Source of the DNA: Bradyrhizobium cenepequi
GTDB lineage: Bacteria > Pseudomonadota > Alphaproteobacteria > Rhizobiales > Xanthobacteraceae
Direction: 5' to 3'
Length of the DNA: 64,000 bases
NCBI RefSeq assembly: GCF_020329485.1
Contig: NZ_JAGKJI010000032.1
Location: 1 to 64,000, forward strand
Made by a program: the position numbers and the translations under genes. The notes beneath the pieces were generated by a model. The model did no database searches, had not been told where the DNA came from, and saw only the letters and a program-made list of their open reading frames with translations. Shown piece after piece: positions 61,101 to 64,000 of the stretch; the stretch's first letter is position 1; each line of letters begins with the position of its first letter.

Positions 61101-64000
61101 TCCTGCCCCGTCTGGCCATCTCGCAATCCTTGCGCCGAGTCATTGTCCAGCACATAGCTCCAGTGACCATCCTGGTCGACCGTGAGCTCGCCATAGGTGC
61201 CGTGACCATCGTTCACCACATTCCAGCTCGCGGTGTCGCCGACATCCGCGTCGCTGGCAGTCAGCGCGCCCTGCGCCGTTAAGGTGCCATCCTCGCCGAC
61301 TGCGCCGGTTGCGGTGCCCGAGATCACGGGCACATCGTTGGTGCCGGTGACCGTCACGATGACTTGTTGCGTGACTGAAGCGCCTGCGGAGTCGGTGGCC
61401 TTGACCGTGAAGATGTCCTGCGCGGTCTGGCCGGCCTTCAGGCCCTGCGCCGCATCGTTGTCGAGCGCATAGGACCAGGAGCCGTCGGGATTCAGCGTCA
61501 GCGCACCATAGTGGCCCGCATCGTCGCCGACCAGCGACCACGTCGCGGTATCGCCGATGTCGACATCGCTCGCCGTCAGCGCGCCCTGCGCCGTCAAGGT
61601 GCCATCTTCGCCGACCGCACCGGTCGCGGTGCCGGAGATCACCGGCACATCGTTGGTGCCCACGATTGTGACCGTCACCGTGTAGTCGGTGCTGGTGCCG
61701 GAAGCATCGGTCACCCGCACCGTAAATATCTCTTGAACAGTCTCGCCTTCCCTCAGGCCCTGCGCGGCCTGGTTGTCGAGCACATAATGCCAACCAGCGT
61801 CATTGCCGCGGGAGTCGAGGCTGAGGCTGCCGTACTGGCTGTCGCCGTCACCGACGAGCTGCCAGGTGAGGCGTCCGCCCTCGTCGTCCGTGGCGGTAAG
61901 GACCCCCTTGGCGGTCTTGTCGCCGTCCTCTTCGACCGTCCCTGATCCTGTCCCCGAAATCAACGGCGCGTCGTCGGTGCCGGTGATCGTGATCGTCACC
62001 TGCTGCGTCACAGTCGCCCCAGACGAGTCGGTCACCCGGACAGTGAAGATGTCTTGCGCAGTATCGCCCTTCCCAAGCGCCTGCACATTGGCCGCGTCAT
62101 TGTCGAGCGCGTAGGACCAGCTGCCATCGGGGTTGAGCGTCAGCGCGCCGTACTGGCCCGTGTCGTCGCCGACCAGCGACCAGGTTGCGGTGTCGCCGAT
62201 GTCCGCATCCGAGGAGGTCAATGCGCCCTGGGCGGTCAATGTGCCATCCTCGCCGACCGCGCCGGTCGCGGTGCCGGAGATCACGGGCACGTCGTTGGTG
62301 CCGGTGACCGTGACCGTCACCTGCTGGGTGACGGAAGCGCCTGCGGAATCCGTCGCCTTGACCGTGAAGATCTCCTGCACGGTCTCGCCGGCCTTCAGGC
62401 TCTGCGCCGCATCATTGTCGAGCGCGTAGGACCACGAGCCGTCCGGATTGAGTGTCAGCGCGCCATAGGTACCGTCGCTGTCGCCGACCACAGACCAGCT
62501 CGCGGTATCGCCGACATCGGCGTCGCTCGTTGTCAGTGCGCCCTGGGCGGTCAGGGTGCCGTCCTCGCCGACCGCGCCGGTGGCGGTGCCGGAGATCACG
62601 GGCACGTCGTTGGTGCCAGTGACCGTGACCGTCACCTGCTGGGTGACCGAAGCCCCCGCGGAATCCGTCGCCCTGACCGTGAAGATCTCCTGCACGGTCT
62701 CGCCGGCCTTCAGACCCTGCGCCGCCTCGTTGTCGAGCGCGTAGGACCACGAGCCGTCTGGATTGAGCGTCAGCGCGCCATAGGTACTGTCACTATCTCC
62801 GACGACGCTCCAGCTCGCGGTGTCGCCGACATCGGCATCGCTCGTTGTCAGTGCGCCCTGCGCCGTCAGCGTGCCGTCCTCGGCGACCGCACCGATGGCG
62901 GTGCCGGAGATCACGGGCACGTCGTTGGTGCCGGTGACCGTGACCGTCACCTGCTGGGTGACCGAAGCCCCCGCGGAATCCGTCGCCTTGACCGTGAAGA
63001 TCTCCTGCACCGTCTCGCCAGACTTCAACCCCTGTGCCGCATCGTTGTCGAGCGCATAGGACCACGAGCCGTCTGGATTGAGTGTCAGCGCGCCATAGGT
63101 ACTGTCGCTGTCGCCGACCACTGACCAGGTCGCGGTGTCGCCGACATCGGCATCGCTCGTGGTGAGCGCGCCTTGGGCCGTCAGGGTGCCGTCCTCGCCA
63201 ACCGCACCGGTGGCGGTGCCGGAGATCACGGGCACATCGTTGGTGCCGGTGATCGTGACGGTGACCTGCTGGGTGACCGAGGCCCCCGCGGAATCCGTCG
63301 CCCTGACCGTGAAGATCTCCTGCACGGTCTCGCCGGCTTTCAGGCCTTGTGCCGCCTCGTTGTCGAGTGCATAGGACCAGGAGCCATCCGGATTGAGTGT
63401 CAGCGCGCCATAGGTACTGTCGCTGTCGCCGACCACCGACCAGCTCGCGGTGTCGCCGACATCGGCATCGCTCGTGGTGAGTGCGCCCTGGGCGGTCAGC
63501 GTGCCGTCCTCGCCGACCGCGCCGGTGGCGGTGCCGGAGATCACGGGCACATCGTTGGTGCCGGTGACCGTCACGGTGACCTGCTGGGTGACCGAAGCGC
63601 CCGCGGAGTCGGTGGCCTTGACCGTGAAGATCTCCTGCACGGTCTCGCCGGCTTTCAGCCCCTGTGCCGCATCGTTGTCGAGCGCGTAGGACCAACTGCC
63701 GTCGGAATTGAGTGTCAGCTCGCCGTAGTGGCCCGCGTCGTTGCCGACCACCGACCAAGTCGCGGTGTCGCCGACATCGGCGTCGCTGGTGGTCAGCGCG
63801 CCTTGCACCGTCAGCGTGCCGTCCTCGTCGACCGCGCCGGTGGCGGCGCCCGAGATCACGGGCACATCGTTGGTGCCGGTCACCGTCACGGTGACCTGCT
63901 GCGTCACCGAGGCACCGGCGGAGTCGGTGGCCTTGACCGTGAAGATCTCCTGCACGGTCTCACCGGCTTTCAGGCCCTGTGCCGCATCGTTGTCGAGCGC
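58130..64000 (-). CDS. giant VCBS-repeat adhesin, C-terminal part (5' end outside window)
   Basis: At least 1,950 residues are in the window and the reading stays open at 64000. From the N-terminal side: about twelve VCBS/cadherin-like repeats of 105 residues (TVTGTNDVPVISGTATGAV, SDADVGDTASWSVVGDSDST, YALDNDAAQGLKAGETVQEI, FTVKATDSAGASVTQQV). Next come two related beta domains, WYNPSWGGGYHATFELTLTD (about 59690-60055) and WYNPSWGGGYNATFQLTLTD (about 59060-59430), that resemble cellulose/carbohydrate-binding modules of CBM2 type. An Ala-rich linker and a His/Asp-rich segment (GLHHGQGHDHEDMGLHLGQD) follow, then the C-terminus GHGGH. A type I-secreted surface adhesin, probably exported by the ABC pair at 52676-56520. 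Confidence 0.85.
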   Translation of the reverse strand, partial: ALDNDAAQGLKAGETVQEIFTVKATDSAGASVTQQVTVTVTGTNDVPVISGAATGAVDEDGTLTVQGALTTSDADVGDTATWSVVGNDAGHYGELTLNSDGSWSYALDNDAAQGLKAGETVQEIFTVKATDSAGASVTQQVTVTVTGTNDVPVISGTATGAVGEDGTLTAQGALTTSDADVGDTASWSVVGDSDSTYGALTLNPDGSWSYALDNEAAQGLKAGETVQEIFTVRATDSAGASVTQQVTVTITGTNDVPVISGTATGAVGEDGTLTAQGALTTSDADVGDTATWSVVGDSDSTYGALTLNPDGSWSYALDNDAAQGLKSGETVQEIFTVKATDSAGASVTQQVTVTVTGTNDVPVISGTAIGAVAEDGTLTAQGALTTSDADVGDTASWSVVGDSDSTYGALTLNPDGSWSYALDNEAAQGLKAGETVQEIFTVRATDSAGASVTQQVTVTVTGTNDVPVISGTATGAVGEDGTLTAQGALTTSDADVGDTASWSVVGDSDGTYGALTLNPDGSWSYALDNDAAQSLKAGETVQEIFTVKATDSAGASVTQQVTVTVTGTNDVPVISGTATGAVGEDGTLTAQGALTSSDADIGDTATWSLVGDDTGQYGALTLNPDGSWSYALDNDAANVQALGKGDTAQDIFTVRVTDSSGATVTQQVTITITGTDDAPLISGTGSGTVEEDGDKTAKGVLTATDDEGGRLTWQLVGDGDSQYGSLSLDSRGNDAGWHYVLDNQAAQGLREGETVQEIFTVRVTDASGTSTDYTVTVTIVGTNDVPVISGTATGAVGEDGTLTAQGALTASDVDIGDTATWSLVGDDAGHYGALTLNPDGSWSYALDNDAAQGLKAGQTAQDIFTVKATDSAGASVTQQVIVTVTGTNDVPVISGTATGAVGEDGTLTAQGALTASDADVGDTASWNVVNDGHGTYGELTVDQDGHWSYVLDNDSAQGLRDGQTGQDIFTVKVTDSSGATSEHQVTVTVTGTNDAPVISGSFTGEATEDVPTASGTLTATDPDIGDIATWSVTGNDHGTYGELTIDENGHWTYTLDDASAQGLKAGQTAQDIFTVTVTDSAGATSEHQVAVTVTGTNDAPVISGTFTGEVTEDQDLTASGRLSVTDPDIGDTATWSIVDGGQGTYGHLTLDQDGHWSYVLDNDSAQGLRDGQTAHDVFTVKVTDSDGAVAEQQITMTVTGTNDAPVISGTFTGEAQEDVTLVTSGDLVAKDVDIDDTVTWSVDGSSISDYGSFSVDPETGHWVYTLNNDAAQSLQPGQVVHDSFTVQATDESGATTTQVVTVDVTGTADAPPPPVDAGGNITLVGVEDWYNPSWGGGYHATFELTLTDDMMQGGSLEEWILQVIVNNPNAVISTGWLNGFNGTVSFDPATGTFSNVGQDYQPELHAGDKISFTIEVQGTGYNRDDISFSFQDRDLTPTATASFSASVAATAPDVDTSSDAAASVADAAAAVAAVALDHDASPSTDSTSTSGASAHDSGAPAASGDVASGPAAQADVSEVAPPVDAGGHITLVSVNDWYNPSWGGGYNATFQLTLTDDMLKGGSLEGWSLQIGVNNPNAVVSTGWLDGFNGTVSFDPATGTFSNAGQDYQPELHAGDTIQFSVQVQNAGFDRNGFSFSFQDLDPVPAAAAASAGAGAAAIVQDVGTSADAVDMQTTFMPAEIGIGEQVAHDSSHADGPASDAQPQPTTVAPEEAAAHADVAAAASDGQGAGQSQTTADAQTGRASVAEAGAADRYVSVAGGGDEHQAVAGSAAADVTTRADSDVGASADHGLHHGQGHDHEDMGLHLGQDPASHDDHGDMGLHIGQDHDALGGAAQAATSPVSADQAFATPSTAGAYLEFVQSPSSDHASMAQAADQQPTAGTADYVHMVTGADPGAHEPPSPDHLFADAQIDNSHASGAGGHDPHADAVHDDAGLAAAATPPEPMPAEQDQGHGGH
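60075..64000 (-). repeat. array of 315-bp VCBS-coding tandem repeats
   Basis: Equivalent points fall every 315 bases, for example 62820, 63135 and 63450. About twelve units are in the window. Units between about 62200 and 63900 are almost identical in DNA, those at 60075-61600 are more diverged, and one near 61700-61980 is an outlier in sequence. The pattern suggests recent unequal recombination or gene conversion in the outer part of the array. Confidence 0.85.

Noticed and set aside
58133..64000. Many plus-strand open frames of repeated sequence opposite the adhesin
   Set aside because: They repeat every 315 bases exactly with the VCBS units and are antisense shadows of a GC-rich repetitive gene.
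60075..64000. Direct repeats considered as a CRISPR array
   Set aside because: Units are 315 bp, contiguous and coding. There are no spacers, and no cas genes are present anywhere in the window.

Overview
The window looks like accessory chromosome from a high-GC alphaproteobacterium of the Bradyrhizobium/Nitrobacteraceae type. This is inferred from protein style, a fixNOQP-like cbb3 oxidase cluster, IS481/IS110 remnants, and small Bradyrhizobium-style hypothetical proteins. No rRNA and no complete tRNA gene is present. Intact operons are interleaved with many truncated or frameshifted genes, so much of the first 48 kb reads as a decaying genomic island.

Layout. 1-9.6 kb: a LexA-like winged-helix protein, a secreted cupin, a DUF488 protein, an SDR with a frameshifted C-terminus, a polytopic membrane protein, an orphan OmpR-type regulator, an acyl-CoA ligase, and fragments of a MocR regulator, a hydrolase, a histidine kinase, msrB and a GMC oxidoreductase. 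9.6-16.3 kb: a cytochrome c, an FUSC/DUF1656/HlyD efflux operon, an aldolase fragment, a SnoaL-like protein and a DHA2-type MFS pump. 16.4-26.7 kb: a GNAT acetyltransferase, a peroxiredoxin, a sulfite-oxidase-like/FNR/OsmC operon, a LysR regulator with a GMC oxidoreductase, Dps, and several pseudogenes. 26.8-33.8 kb: a complete ccoNOQP set with two membrane proteins and ccoI-ccoS. 34-41.7 kb: IS481 and Dps remnants, glutathione reductase, a broken GST, a GreA-like protein, an IS110 remnant, a Xre/RES toxin-antitoxin pair and small hypothetical genes.

42.7-47.4 kb is the most interesting part. A 4.75-kb segment is bounded by two 49-bp direct copies of a tRNA(CAU) 3' half, which are apparent att sites. 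It carries a broken excisionase, a Xre regulator, a predicted 125-nt retron ncRNA, a retron reverse transcriptase with a C-terminal Toprim-like region, and immediately downstream a Shedu-like (DUF4263) nuclease. This looks like a compact anti-phage island, possibly a retron-Toprim-Shedu composite. No integrase survives.

47.8-58 kb: a second DUF488 gene, cystathionine gamma-synthase, a PAS protein, an IlvD/Edd dehydratase, a CRP/FNR fragment, two adjacent type I secretion ABC proteins (one with a degenerate ATPase), and a PAS-GGDEF diguanylate cyclase. 58.1-64 kb: the 3' part of a giant adhesin with about twelve 315-bp VCBS repeats, two carbohydrate-binding-like domains and a His/Asp-rich tail, running off the window. 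Adhesin, secretion ABC pair and c-di-GMP enzyme together suggest a surface-attachment locus.

Recurring intergenic elements (a GGGAATGGAA-type motif three times, a 130-bp element twice, and a LysR/OxyR-like box twice) precede several genes and gene fragments and may be shared promoters or operators.
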